A stretch of 16,930 bases of DNA from Spirochaetaceae bacterium (GTDB lineage Bacteria; Spirochaetota; Spirochaetia; Treponematales; Breznakiellaceae). The DNA is taken from the NCBI GenBank assembly GCA_031290855.1, contig JAISLM010000017.1:1-16930 (forward strand). The letters are read 5' to 3'. The notes under the pieces are model-generated. The model was not told the DNA's origin and did not search any database. It saw nothing but the letters and a program-made list of their open reading frames with translations. Made by a program: the position numbers and the translations under genes. Positions 1 through 7,709 of the stretch are shown here, piece by piece; the first letter of the stretch is position 1, and every line of letters starts with the position of its first letter.

Positions 1-254
1 GGCGGAGCGGCTCCGTTTCAGGCGCTCCGTGGCCCGTCTTTGACGAGGCGCTCGCCGCCGATGGGGAACTTACAATAGTCGTCCAGGTAAACGGCAAGAT
101 ACGCGACAAATTCACCGCAGATGCCGGAACGCCCGCCCCGGCGCTTGAAAAAACCGCCCTGTCCTCGCCTGTCGTACAAAAATGGCTCGAAGGCAAAACC
201 ATCGTCAAAGTGATAAGCGTCAGGGACAAACTTGTAAACATCGTGGTTAAATGA
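1..254 (+). CDS. leuS: Leucyl-tRNA synthetase, C-terminal end (partial, 5' end outside window)
   Basis: This is the last part of leucyl-tRNA synthetase, the cytoplasmic enzyme that charges tRNA-Leu with leucine. It is read in the frame whose first complete codon starts at base 3 and ends at a TGA at 252-254. The visible peptide has the class Ia LeuRS C-terminal signature: a PWPVFDE segment, then VVQVNGKIRDK, an acidic and alanine-rich helix, an FL/WLEGK-type turn, and the terminal KVISVRDKLVNIVVK. This is the small C-terminal domain that contacts the tRNA elbow. The catalytic HIGH and KMSKS motifs would lie upstream, outside the window. The next gene starts 33 bp downstream in the same direction with no visible terminator, so the VWA genes may be co-transcribed with leuS. 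Confidence 0.93.
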   Translation, partial: RSGSVSGAPWPVFDEALAADGELTIVVQVNGKIRDKFTADAGTPAPALEKTALSSPVVQKWLEGKTIVKVISVRDKLVNIVVK

Positions 255-287
255 GGGACGGCGGGCGTTTAAATATGAGGCGGTGCG

Positions 288-1286
288 ATGTTAACGTTTG
301 ACAGGCCGGCCTTTGTTCTTGCCGCCATTTTTGTTCCCTTTGTCATATTTGCCTTGCGGCGCTTTTTCCGGGGCGCGTTCCGGCTGTCCCTTTCGCTGGG
401 AACATCCGGCGGAGACTCGTTTAGACCGGCGACGGGTTTCCGCTTCTTTGCCGCGCTTCCACGGGTTTCGGACTGTACCGCCATATTCCTGATGCTGCTT
501 GCGGCGGCGGGGCCTCAACTGGTCAAAAACGAGACGGTTTGGCTAGATCGCGGAGCGGACATCCTGTTTGTACTCGATTGCAGCCCCAGCATGGCCGGTA
601 TAGACATGAACGGCAGGAACCGCTTTGATACGGCGCGGGAACTTATCCAAAACTTTGCATCGGCGCGGCCCGCCGATGCTATTGGGCTTGTAGCCGCCGG
701 AAATGAAGCTGCCCTGTTGATTCCGCCAACTATTGATCGCAAGGCTCTGTCGGAGCGGTTGGAACGGCTTTCCATCGGCGAGCTTGGGGACGGTACGGCG
801 CTGGGTGTGGCGCTTTCACTGGCGGCACTCCATCTGGAACATTCCACTTCCGAGCACAAGGCGGTTGTTCTTGTCAGCGATGGCGAAAATAACGCGGGCG
901 CTATACACCCTATTACGGCGGTTGAGGCGCTGAAAGCGCAAAATACCGCTTTGTACGTCATCGGCGTAGGCAGTTCCGGCGAGATACCTATAGATTATGT
1001 TGATCCGGAAACGAAGATACGTCGTACAGGCTCATTTGAATCGCGCTACGATTCTGGAAATTTACGCGCCATATCCGACGCGGCTGGCGGGGTTTTCCTT
1101 CACGCGCCCGGACGCGATTCGTTTTTGGCGGCCTTCAGCGCTGTGAACAAAGCCGAAGCCGTCGTGAGCCGCAGTGCCGTCCGGGGCCGTAAACAGGGCG
1201 TACACTGGCCTCTTATTATGGCGGCGTTGCTTCTGGCCTGTTCCTCGCGCCTGTTCCGCACAATTTTTCTGGGAGCGCCTTTATGA
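288..1286 (+). CDS. Membrane-anchored VWA-domain protein, BatA-type
   Basis: This is a 332-residue protein built like BatA of the Bacteroides aerotolerance family. Hydrophobic segments at about residues 7-23 and 62-76 are followed by a von Willebrand A domain (about 90-285) and a last membrane span (about 307-325). The metal-ion adhesion site is complete: DxSxS at 97-101 (DCSPS), Thr170 in GDGT, and the SDG turn at 197-199. Metal binding and protein-protein contacts are therefore likely preserved. The ATG at 288 has a GAGG element about 8 bp upstream. The next gene overlaps by 4 bp (ATGA), which indicates translational coupling. Bat loci usually also carry a MoxR-type AAA ATPase and a DUF58 protein. 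Neither is visible here, so the classical operon is incomplete or split. The molecular role of Bat proteins is poorly defined, and 'BatA-type' describes architecture, not proven function. Confidence 0.88.
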   Translation: MLTFDRPAFVLAAIFVPFVIFALRRFFRGAFRLSLSLGTSGGDSFRPATGFRFFAALPRVSDCTAIFLMLLAAAGPQLVKNETVWLDRGADILFVLDCSPSMAGIDMNGRNRFDTARELIQNFASARPADAIGLVAAGNEAALLIPPTIDRKALSERLERLSIGELGDGTALGVALSLAALHLEHSTSEHKAVVLVSDGENNAGAIHPITAVEALKAQNTALYVIGVGSSGEIPIDYVDPETKIRRTGSFESRYDSGNLRAISDAAGGVFLHAPGRDSFLAAFSAVNKAEAVVSRSAVRGRKQGVHWPLIMAALLLACSSRLFRTIFLGAPL

Positions 1287-2431
1287 CATTTGATCGTCCC
1301 GCCATGCTTTTTCTGCTGTACGCGCTTGTGCCAATGCTTGTACTTATGGCACTTAATTACAAAAGCCGGTTTGCAAACATTTATTCGCTTGTTGCACCGA
1401 TTTCAACTGTTTTTTATGACGATATAGGCGACAGCCGCAAAAAAAGACCGCGAAAAGTGCCGATACAGGTGGAATTGAGCCTACGCTACGCCGTTTCGTG
1501 TATACTATTTATCATTTTCTATATTTGCTTGACCCTTGCCCTTGCCGGGCCGTGTTTTGGCGTACATTTTGTGCGCGAATTACGCCGTGGAACCGACATT
1601 GTTTTTGCTTTTGACTTGTCCCGCAGCATGAATGTAAAAGACACGTCGCCGTCGCCGTCTGACCCGGCTCAGACTACAGTGAAGGATACCATCTGGAAAA
1701 CGCCCGCCATACGTGGAGGCATCTCTTCGTCACGGCTTGAACGTTCAATCCATGTGGCAAGAACCCTGATCGAAAACCTGCATTCCGAAAAGAAGGACCC
1801 GCAGAACATACGTTTCGGGGCGGCGCTGGGAAAGGGGGAAGCCATACTTGCCGTTCCCCTGACCGATGATTCCGAGGCTATATTTGCCCTGCTTGACGGT
1901 CTTAGCGGTCTTGCGATAACTTCCCGCGGCACGAATCTGGAAAATATACTTGACGCGGCCGCCGGAGCCTTTCAGGACAACTTCCCTTCGGCACGGTATG
2001 TGGTGCTGTTTTCTGACGGGGAAGCCCTGTCAGGGTCAATGTCGAGCGCGGTTGAACGGTTGCGCGGGTATGATATAAAGTTACTAACCGTCGGTGTCGG
2101 CTCGATCTACGGCGCCCTCGTGCCGGAAGAAAGTTCGTTTGAAACCGTTAATGCAAGCGGAAAACCGCCCGCCGCCGTCACAAGTTATCTAAAGAAAGGC
2201 GCGCTTTCCGCTGCCGCGGAACGGACGGGCGGCATTTTCATTGACGGCAACGCGGACGCGGCCCCATTTCTTGCCGGCTTCATCAACGAAAGCAGCGCAT
2301 CTGACGGCGACTGGGTTTTCCGCGAAGAAAGCAGTTCGATTTGGCACATATTCGCGATAGCGGGTCTGGCCGCGTTTATATTTTCAAAGCTCTGTTCTTT
2401 CAGGTTTAGGGGCGGAGGGGCCCGGCGATAA
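1283..2431 (+). CDS. Membrane-anchored VWA-domain protein, BatB-type
   Basis: This is a 382-residue partner of the preceding VWA protein. It has an N-terminal membrane span (about 8-24), a charged linker, a second span (about 68-92), a VWA domain from about 103 to 335 and a C-terminal span (about 350-372). The MIDAS is intact: DLSRS at 111-115, Thr217 in SRGTN and SDG at 244-246. The start ATG overlaps the stop of the upstream gene by 4 bp and has GGGAG about 7 bp before it. A Ser/Pro/Thr-rich insertion with basic residues (about 118-150) sits just after the MIDAS loop and is longer than in the upstream protein. Its last 48 bp overlap, on the opposite strand, the 3' end of the small minus-strand gene. 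The pair probably assembles in the cytoplasmic membrane, with the VWA faces contacting each other or a third partner. That is inference from family behaviour. Confidence 0.87.
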   Translation: MTFDRPAMLFLLYALVPMLVLMALNYKSRFANIYSLVAPISTVFYDDIGDSRKKRPRKVPIQVELSLRYAVSCILFIIFYICLTLALAGPCFGVHFVRELRRGTDIVFAFDLSRSMNVKDTSPSPSDPAQTTVKDTIWKTPAIRGGISSSRLERSIHVARTLIENLHSEKKDPQNIRFGAALGKGEAILAVPLTDDSEAIFALLDGLSGLAITSRGTNLENILDAAAGAFQDNFPSARYVVLFSDGEALSGSMSSAVERLRGYDIKLLTVGVGSIYGALVPEESSFETVNASGKPPAAVTSYLKKGALSAAAERTGGIFIDGNADAAPFLAGFINESSASDGDWVFREESSSIWHIFAIAGLAAFIFSKLCSFRFRGGGARR

Positions 2432-2746
2432 GTCTTTCTTTGTCGGCTTTGCCGGAGAATTGGGCGTTTTCTTAACACAGTCTTTGGGCAGTTTTATTTT
2501 TTTGTAACCATACATTTTGAATATTTTATTGACATGTTGCCTTAAAAAGTTTTCTTTGTGCCTGTCGGTTCTGAACACATTGTAATAATTAGTTTTGTAG
2601 TGCGCGTTATACAGGCTGCCGTTGCTGGTCATAAACATTATGCCCCGCTCTTTCTTTTTAACCGATGTGATGATGCTGTCCATATATAAATCACCTACTT
2701 TTAATGACTTTATATATTCCACCGGAGCATTTTTCTGAACCAGCAT
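2384..2746 (-). CDS. Small basic protein of unknown function downstream of sbcC
   Basis: I do not recognise this 120-residue protein. It has no signal peptide or membrane segment. Residues 1-90 look like a small folded domain with alternating hydrophobic and polar residues (KVGDLYMDSIITSV, GIMFMTSNGSLYNAHY) and then a Lys/Arg/Tyr-rich helix-like part. This could suggest a beta-strand core with a basic surface. The last 30 residues are rich in Lys, Pro and Ser and look disordered. The start is well supported by AAGGAAG about 7 bp upstream. It begins 30 bp after the sbcC stop in the same direction, so it is probably the third gene of the sbcDC operon. Its final 48 bp are antisense to the end of the BatB-type gene. 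A link to DNA repair is suggested only by its position. Confidence 0.72.
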   Translation of the reverse strand: MLVQKNAPVEYIKSLKVGDLYMDSIITSVKKKERGIMFMTSNGSLYNAHYKTNYYNVFRTDRHKENFLRQHVNKIFKMYGYKKIKLPKDCVKKTPNSPAKPTKKDLSPGPSAPKPERTEL

Positions 2747-2776
2747 AATCTTACTTCCTTAAATGTCTTCTTAAAT

Positions 2777-5539
2777 TTACGACAGCTTTGAAACTCCGCA
2801 GCCGGACAAGCGGCTTCTGCCGCCGCCTGTCTTTACAACCTCTATACATGCCGTTATATGTTCGTGCAGTTCCTCGACATGGGATATAATTCCTGTTAGC
2901 TTACCCTGATGCTGTTTCAGGCCGTTTAAAATGTTTATCGTCAATTCAAGGCTTTCTTTGTCCAGACTCCCAAAACCTTCGTCAAGAAAAAGCGAGTCTA
3001 TGCTGAGCTTTGATGAATTCAATTTTGAGAGTCCGAGAGCGAGAGATAGGGACAGCATGAAACGTTCGCCGCCTGACAGATTCGATATACTGCGTTCTAT
3101 GGAACCCTGATGCCTGTCAACAATTACCGGCAACAGGTCGTCTGTACTTTCCCGGCATATCATCATATAACGCTGGCTGCTCATGTTCAGAAAATAGGTA
3201 TTGGCGTTGTAAATCAAAGATTTTAACGTAAGCGCCTGAACATAATTTTTGAATTTCCAACCGTCCGCGCCGCCTATCCAGTCATCCATCCATTTCCATC
3301 TAAGACAAATTTCCGTTTGTATACCGATTTCTTTTTCAAATGCGGCCCTTCGCCGTTTGTTGTTATTGTTTATTTCAATCTGTTTTTCCATGCCGCCTAT
3401 TTCCTTATTGGTTTCCCCTATAGTTAAAGCGATAGCCTGTTTTTCCCGTTCAATATCCCCGTACTTCTTGTCCGGCAGCGGCGGTAATTTTTGCATAGCA
3501 TCCGTCAGTTTTGTTTTTTGCGATTCAGCGTTTTTCAATTCTGCCGCAAGATGGGCTTTTTCATGTTCCGTTTCCATTATTCTTTCCGCGCCCCAGTTAA
3601 ATTCCTGCCATGCGTCGTACGAATCAAAACCTTGTCTGGCAAAGGCCGCCTCCATCGAACTCTGTTTTTGCTCAAAAGCCTTCAGTAAAAACCCGTACTG
3701 TTCGTCCTTTTCCGCCAGCAACCGTTCATAATTTTCGGTATCCCGCGTGTACCCCGATAACTGTTTGTCTATCTTTGCCAGGTTTTCGGCGGAATCTGCC
3801 TGCCGTTTTTTAAGGCCTGTCTCGAATTGATCGAGGTTGTCTGCCGCAATAAGCGCGGCACGTCCGGTTTTCAGATCGGCGGCCTGTTTTTCGCAGGCTT
3901 CGGCTTCGTTCCGCAGAACCTGCGCCTGATCGTCATTGTTTTTTATTGTCGCCTGATTCGCGGCTTTTTTTGCCGCAAACCCCAGCAGTTCGGCCTCGGA
4001 TCGTGATTTTTCGTTTTCAAGTCTTTCAAGATCACGTTCCGCGCCGGCTATGGCCTGCTTCAATTTAGCGCTTTCCAACTGCATGGATTTTAGCTTGTCC
4101 TGATTTTCAAGCAGGGCCGCACGGTCATCACAGAAAGGATGTTCCATAGAGCCACAGAGCGGACAAGGCTCTCCGCCGCGTAGCGATTTGCGGTTTTCCT
4201 CAAATGAAGCCGCTGACGAAAATACCGAAAGCGAGGCTATGCTTTCGCCAATATCGTCATATCGAGCTCTGTTTTTTGCGGTTTCTTCTTTTAAGCCGCT
4301 TATCTTTGTTTTCAAACCGCCAAAGCTTTCCTCCAGATTTACATTTTTTTCGGAGGCCGATCTCAACTCCGATTCAAGTTCGCTGTTTGTTTTTGCAAGA
4401 TATTGTATTTTTTTATGTTTATCAGAAATATTATTTTCTGTTTCAAGAATACGCACGTCAAGTTCCCGCGCTTTTTTAATGTTTGGCTCATTTTCAGCCA
4501 GGGCTTTTGCGGCGGCTTCATTTTCCCGTTCGGCAGTTTTTTTTCTCGGCAAAAGTTCCGTGCAAATTTTTTTTGCGGCATCAAGATTGATTTTTATTTT
4601 TTGTATTTCATCCCCCAGTTTTTCCCTTTCGTTTTTTGCCTGATCAAACTGTAAAACTATATCCGCTACGGCTACGGCTTTTTTTGCCTGATCAAGATGC
4701 GTGAATCTTTCTTTTTCGTTTTCGGCAATTTTTCTCAGTTCGTTTATTCTGGCTTTCAAAATATTTATTTCGTTCTGCAATTTATCGTGTTCTTCGTACT
4801 GTTTTAGCTGTAACTCAACCGCTGCGGCTTCCGTCCTTTTTTCTTCAAGCAAGAAATGGGATTTTCTTATTTTTTCACGTAGCGCGGATTCTTCAAGCTG
4901 CGACGCGACCATTATCTCTTCGATTTTATCTTTTAGCGAACTCAGCTTGTCATCCTCATCTTTTCTCCGCCGGTGGGCCGCCGCCCCTATCCTGGAGTAT
5001 ATTTGCGTACGGCTTATCTTTTCAAGAATTTCCGACCGCTGTTTTTTTTCGGCGTTCAGGAAAGAGTCAAACTTTCCCTGGGGCAGGAGTACGGCGCTTG
5101 TAAATTGTTCAAAATCCATACCAAGGACAGAAACAATCTTTTCGTTGACCTCGCTGATTTTTTCCGCAAGAACAGTTTCATTGTCTCCCAACCGGTAAAA
5201 CCGGCGCGTGCAGCCGCTTTGGAAATCTATTCCGCTTTTTGCTCTTTTATGTTCCCAGTACGAACGGTAGTGCCGCCCGCCGGTTTCAAACTCCACCTGC
5301 GCAAAGCATGACGAAGTCCCGTTTGTCATCACTTCGTTTTGTGTTTTGTTAAAAGAATTTTGCCTTGATGTTTTGCCGTAAAGCGCAAGGCATAGCGCGT
5401 CAAGGATTGATGTTTTGCCGGCTCCGGTCGCGCCGTGCAGAATAAAAAGACCGTTGTTAAATACCGGGTCTGTAAAATCTATTTTCCATTCACCGGCAAG
5501 CGAATTGATATTTTTAAAAGTTAAATTAAGTATTTTCAT
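2777..5539 (-). CDS. sbcC: SbcC, Rad50-like ATPase of the SbcCD nuclease
   Basis: This is a 920-residue SMC/Rad50-family ATPase, the partner of SbcD. The complex cleaves DNA hairpins and processes blocked double-strand ends in an ATP-dependent way. The Walker A motif GATGAGKT lies at 36-43. A long coiled-coil arm follows (about 165-455). The zinc-hook CPLC is at 459-462, in the middle of the chain as expected for dimerisation through Zn. A second coiled-coil arm runs to about 740. The C-terminal ATPase half has the LSGGE signature at 821-825, Walker B ending in D853-E854, a D-loop GSLD and a switch His at about 887. The C-terminus (GGGRSRL) is typical of the family. The length fits SbcC, which is usually about 850-1050 residues. 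Its ATG lies 3 bp after the sbcD stop. The gene is visibly richer in A/T runs than the kinase genes to the right. Confidence 0.96.
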   Translation of the reverse strand: MKILNLTFKNINSLAGEWKIDFTDPVFNNGLFILHGATGAGKTSILDALCLALYGKTSRQNSFNKTQNEVMTNGTSSCFAQVEFETGGRHYRSYWEHKRAKSGIDFQSGCTRRFYRLGDNETVLAEKISEVNEKIVSVLGMDFEQFTSAVLLPQGKFDSFLNAEKKQRSEILEKISRTQIYSRIGAAAHRRRKDEDDKLSSLKDKIEEIMVASQLEESALREKIRKSHFLLEEKRTEAAAVELQLKQYEEHDKLQNEINILKARINELRKIAENEKERFTHLDQAKKAVAVADIVLQFDQAKNEREKLGDEIQKIKINLDAAKKICTELLPRKKTAERENEAAAKALAENEPNIKKARELDVRILETENNISDKHKKIQYLAKTNSELESELRSASEKNVNLEESFGGLKTKISGLKEETAKNRARYDDIGESIASLSVFSSAASFEENRKSLRGGEPCPLCGSMEHPFCDDRAALLENQDKLKSMQLESAKLKQAIAGAERDLERLENEKSRSEAELLGFAAKKAANQATIKNNDDQAQVLRNEAEACEKQAADLKTGRAALIAADNLDQFETGLKKRQADSAENLAKIDKQLSGYTRDTENYERLLAEKDEQYGFLLKAFEQKQSSMEAAFARQGFDSYDAWQEFNWGAERIMETEHEKAHLAAELKNAESQKTKLTDAMQKLPPLPDKKYGDIEREKQAIALTIGETNKEIGGMEKQIEINNNNKRRRAAFEKEIGIQTEICLRWKWMDDWIGGADGWKFKNYVQALTLKSLIYNANTYFLNMSSQRYMMICRESTDDLLPVIVDRHQGSIERSISNLSGGERFMLSLSLALGLSKLNSSKLSIDSLFLDEGFGSLDKESLELTINILNGLKQHQGKLTGIISHVEELHEHITACIEVVKTGGGRSRLSGCGVSKLS

Positions 5540-5542
5540 GCC

Positions 5543-6844
5543 TTATGTACCCATCGCGCCATTTTCATTCACAATAACGTCATTATACAGTTCATTAAAC
5601 ATCTTCATAAAGGCTTCGGCGTGTTCCGGGGTTATTTTTTGTTCCAGCATGAATTTATGAAAGACCTCCGCGGGATCAAGCGAAGAAAGATCGCCGCTTT
5701 CGTCACCGTCACGCCAGTCGTCCGTGTTCCCGCGGACGCGCATATCCTGCCTTACAATAATTTTGTATGGGGCTTCCAGCAGAAGTTCCCCGGCCGTAAG
5801 CGGCAGTTCTAGGGGCGCGGTAAACGACGCCTCATTTTCAAGCGTATTCCAAAAATCATAAAGATCGCCGTCATGTTCTGTAACCTGTATCTCTATCCAC
5901 ACCTTCCTGCCGTCCGCTTTGATCCGGCGGAATTCCTCCAGTATCGCGTCCGTCGAGCCGCTTATCTGCCGCAGCTCCTGCCAAACAGGTATTTCCTTTA
6001 ATTGAACGATGGGCTTTGTTTCATCGGAATCCTCGTCAAATACGGCGATAAGCGCATACTTTTTATCTTCCGCCTCGCTGAAACTCATCGGCAGCGGCGA
6101 GCCGGAATAACGAATATGGTTTTTGCCGTTTACCGCCTGGCATTTGTGCAGATGCCCGAGCGCGTAATAATCCGCGTCCGGGAGCATGCCGGCAGGCAGG
6201 CCGTGCAGGTTGCCAACCTCGCGGGTACGTTCAGAATAATCATCGGACTTTTGGCTGCCGTCAAGATAGAAGTGTCCGGTCATAAGCGCCGGCGCGTTTT
6301 TTGTTTTTGCAATGCCGTACACCTTATGGTAAAAATCTGCGGCGGCCTTGTTGTACTGCGCGGTAATCGAATCGCTACCGTCCGGTCCGTGAGCGCTGCC
6401 GCTTATTTTTAAGTCTCTTTCGCGCAAAAAAGGAATCGCGCAGATCGTCAGCGCCGTCCTGCCGGAATCATCCTTTATTTCAAAAACAAGATTTTCGGGT
6501 TTTTCCGTGTCAAGCACGGACACGACATGGATTTTGAGTTTTGAAAGTATGTCGGAAGGCGCTCCCAGAAAATAAGGCGAATCGTGGTTGCCGGCAATGA
6601 TAAAAACTTCCGGTTTATTCCCCATTTTGATGATGCCGGCAAGAAAATCGTAGTACAGTTTTTGTGCGGCGGCGGAAGGCGCGTAAACATCAAAAATATC
6701 GCCTGAGACGACAAGCACGTCGATACACTCGGCCTTTATAGTTTTTAGAAGCCATGATAAAAACTGTCTGTGTTCCTCTTTCCGATCTTCGTTATGAAGC
6801 ATCGCGCCTAAATGCCAGTCTGAAGTATGTAAAACTTTTTTCAT
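5543..6844 (-). CDS. sbcD: SbcD, Mre11-like exonuclease subunit of SbcCD
   Basis: This is a 433-residue calcineurin-like metallophosphoesterase, the nuclease subunit of SbcCD. The di-metal site is complete: D9 and H11 in TSDWHLG, D49 in SGDIFD, the GNHD motif at 85-88, H191 in TGHF, and GHLH at 230-233. A C-terminal capping and SbcC-binding part follows (about 290-433). I chose the start at 6844, giving MKKVLHTSDWHLG, because the family begins a few residues before this motif. A longer reading frame to 6985 adds 47 unrelated residues that overlap the divergent HD gene. A GA-rich ribosome-binding stretch lies upstream of this start. sbcC follows after 3 bp, which fits a tightly coupled two-subunit operon. 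Confidence 0.95.
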   Translation of the reverse strand: MKKVLHTSDWHLGAMLHNEDRKEEHRQFLSWLLKTIKAECIDVLVVSGDIFDVYAPSAAAQKLYYDFLAGIIKMGNKPEVFIIAGNHDSPYFLGAPSDILSKLKIHVVSVLDTEKPENLVFEIKDDSGRTALTICAIPFLRERDLKISGSAHGPDGSDSITAQYNKAAADFYHKVYGIAKTKNAPALMTGHFYLDGSQKSDDYSERTREVGNLHGLPAGMLPDADYYALGHLHKCQAVNGKNHIRYSGSPLPMSFSEAEDKKYALIAVFDEDSDETKPIVQLKEIPVWQELRQISGSTDAILEEFRRIKADGRKVWIEIQVTEHDGDLYDFWNTLENEASFTAPLELPLTAGELLLEAPYKIIVRQDMRVRGNTDDWRDGDESGDLSSLDPAEVFHKFMLEQKITPEHAEAFMKMFNELYNDVIVNENGAMGT

Positions 6845-6861
6845 AATAAACCACTTTCCCC

Positions 6862-6904
6862 TTCGACCTGTTTTTGTTATGATGACCGCATGGTCGAAAA
6901 TCAA
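6862..6904. promoter_or_regulatory. Overlapping divergent promoters with flanking inverted repeat (sbcD / HD gene)
   Basis: Only 45 bp separate sbcD and the HD-domain gene. On the plus strand an extended -10 (TG then T then TATGAT, 6875-6883) would start transcription near 6890. On the minus strand TTGATT (6904-6899), a 17-bp spacer and CATAAC (6881-6876) give a plausible promoter for sbcD. The two -10 elements overlap almost completely. They are enclosed by the inverted repeat TTCGACC (6862-6868) and GGTCGAA (6892-6898), with 23 bp between the arms, placed as an operator would be. The boxes and the repeat are seen in the sequence. Their function is inferred. Confidence 0.45.
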
Positions 6905-7519
6905 AATCCGCCTTTCGGTATGCCGCGCGCGCAAGCGTGGGCGCTTTTGAAACAGTATAACAAGGATATGTTCCATCTGCAACACGCTTTAACTGTGGAA
7001 GGCGTGATGAAATGGTACGCCGCCGACCTTGGTTATGGCGGCGAAGTCGAATTCTGGGGCAATGCGGGGCTCCTGCACGATATTGATTTTGAGCTGTACC
7101 CCGAACGGCACTGCCTGAAGGCCGCCGAGTTGTTGCGTTCAGCCGGGGCGGACGAGGCGCTGATACACGCGGTTTGCAGCCACGGCTATGGCCTGACGGT
7201 TGACATAAAGCCCGAACACGAGATGGAAAAGGTACTGTACGCCACCGACGAATTGACCGGCCTGGTCTGGGCCGCCGCGATCATACGCCCCTCGAAAAGC
7301 GTCAAGGATATGGAAGTTAAATCCGTCAAGAAAAAATACAAGACGCTGAATTTTGCGGCGGGCTGTTCACGCGGCGTGATAGAGCGGGGCGCGGCAATGT
7401 TGGGCTGGGATTTGGACAAGCTTATCGAAAAAACAATTCTTGCCATGCGTTCCTGCGAAGACCAGGTTATCAGCGCCTGCAACGCTGAAGCGTCCCTTCC
7501 CGACAAGCCGTCTCTTTGA
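6890..7519 (+). CDS. HD-domain metal-dependent phosphohydrolase
   Basis: This is a 209-residue soluble protein of the HD superfamily, whose members use metal ions to hydrolyse phosphate esters of nucleotides and other substrates. The H...HD...D signature is present at H32, H63-D64 and D120, with H74 and H98 as further likely ligands. A conserved block follows (ELTGLVWAAAIIRPSK, about 121-136), then a basic KSVKKK stretch. This matches a family of small HD hydrolases that I recall from clostridia and spirochaetes and whose substrate is unknown to me. The start is uncertain. The ATG at 6890 has no Shine-Dalgarno and coincides with the predicted transcription start. The ATG at 6920 (residue 11) matches where relatives usually begin. 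The gene is transcribed divergently from sbcD, and a terminator-like hairpin lies about 90 bp downstream. Confidence 0.88.
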   Translation: MVENQNPPFGMPRAQAWALLKQYNKDMFHLQHALTVEGVMKWYAADLGYGGEVEFWGNAGLLHDIDFELYPERHCLKAAELLRSAGADEALIHAVCSHGYGLTVDIKPEHEMEKVLYATDELTGLVWAAAIIRPSKSVKDMEVKSVKKKYKTLNFAAGCSRGVIERGAAMLGWDLDKLIEKTILAMRSCEDQVISACNAEASLPDKPSL

Positions 7520-7542
7520 AACTCACCTGATTCATTTATAAA

Positions 7543-7580
7543 TGGGTTAATACCCCGCCCCCTGGGCTAAACTTAACCCA
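7543..7580. repeat. Inverted repeat downstream of HD gene
   Basis: TGGGTTAA (7543-7550) is mirrored exactly by TTAACCCA (7573-7580), with 22 bp between the arms, 24 bp after the HD gene stop. No T-run follows directly, so it does not look like a simple terminator. It could be an mRNA 3'-end structure or the left boundary of the RAYT-associated island. Confidence 0.4.
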
Positions 7581-7609
7581 CAAAAATTTTACCTGACGAA
7601 AAGCCCCCC

Positions 7610-7667
7610 GCCGCTCCGCCGGAAGGTCGAAGGTACTTTCCGGTTCGGCCCCTTTCCCTTTTTTTCC
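7610..7667 (+). terminator. Terminator-like hairpin with delayed T-run
   Basis: CCGGAAGG (7619-7626) pairs with CTTTCCGG (7636-7643) through one G-T wobble around a 9-base loop. GCCG (7610-7613) can extend the stem with CGGC (7646-7649) after an internal bulge. A pyrimidine tract with seven T follows within about 20 bp. It is placed to end the HD-gene transcript before the RAYT-like ORF. The gap between stem and T-run makes it a non-ideal intrinsic terminator. Confidence 0.35.
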
Positions 7668-7709
7668 GTATGTTGAAGCAAAACGCGGGCAAGCGCCCAT
7701 ATATTTTAC

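Noticed and set aside
4188..4643. Ser/Phe-rich plus-strand open frames within sbcC
   Set aside because: They are typical mirror translations of Glu/Lys/Ala-rich coiled coils on the other strand.
6845..6985. 47-residue N-terminal extension of SbcD
   Set aside because: The extension has no family similarity, overlaps the HD gene, and would put the start upstream of the predicted sbcD promoter. The TSDWHLG motif is expected near the N-terminus.
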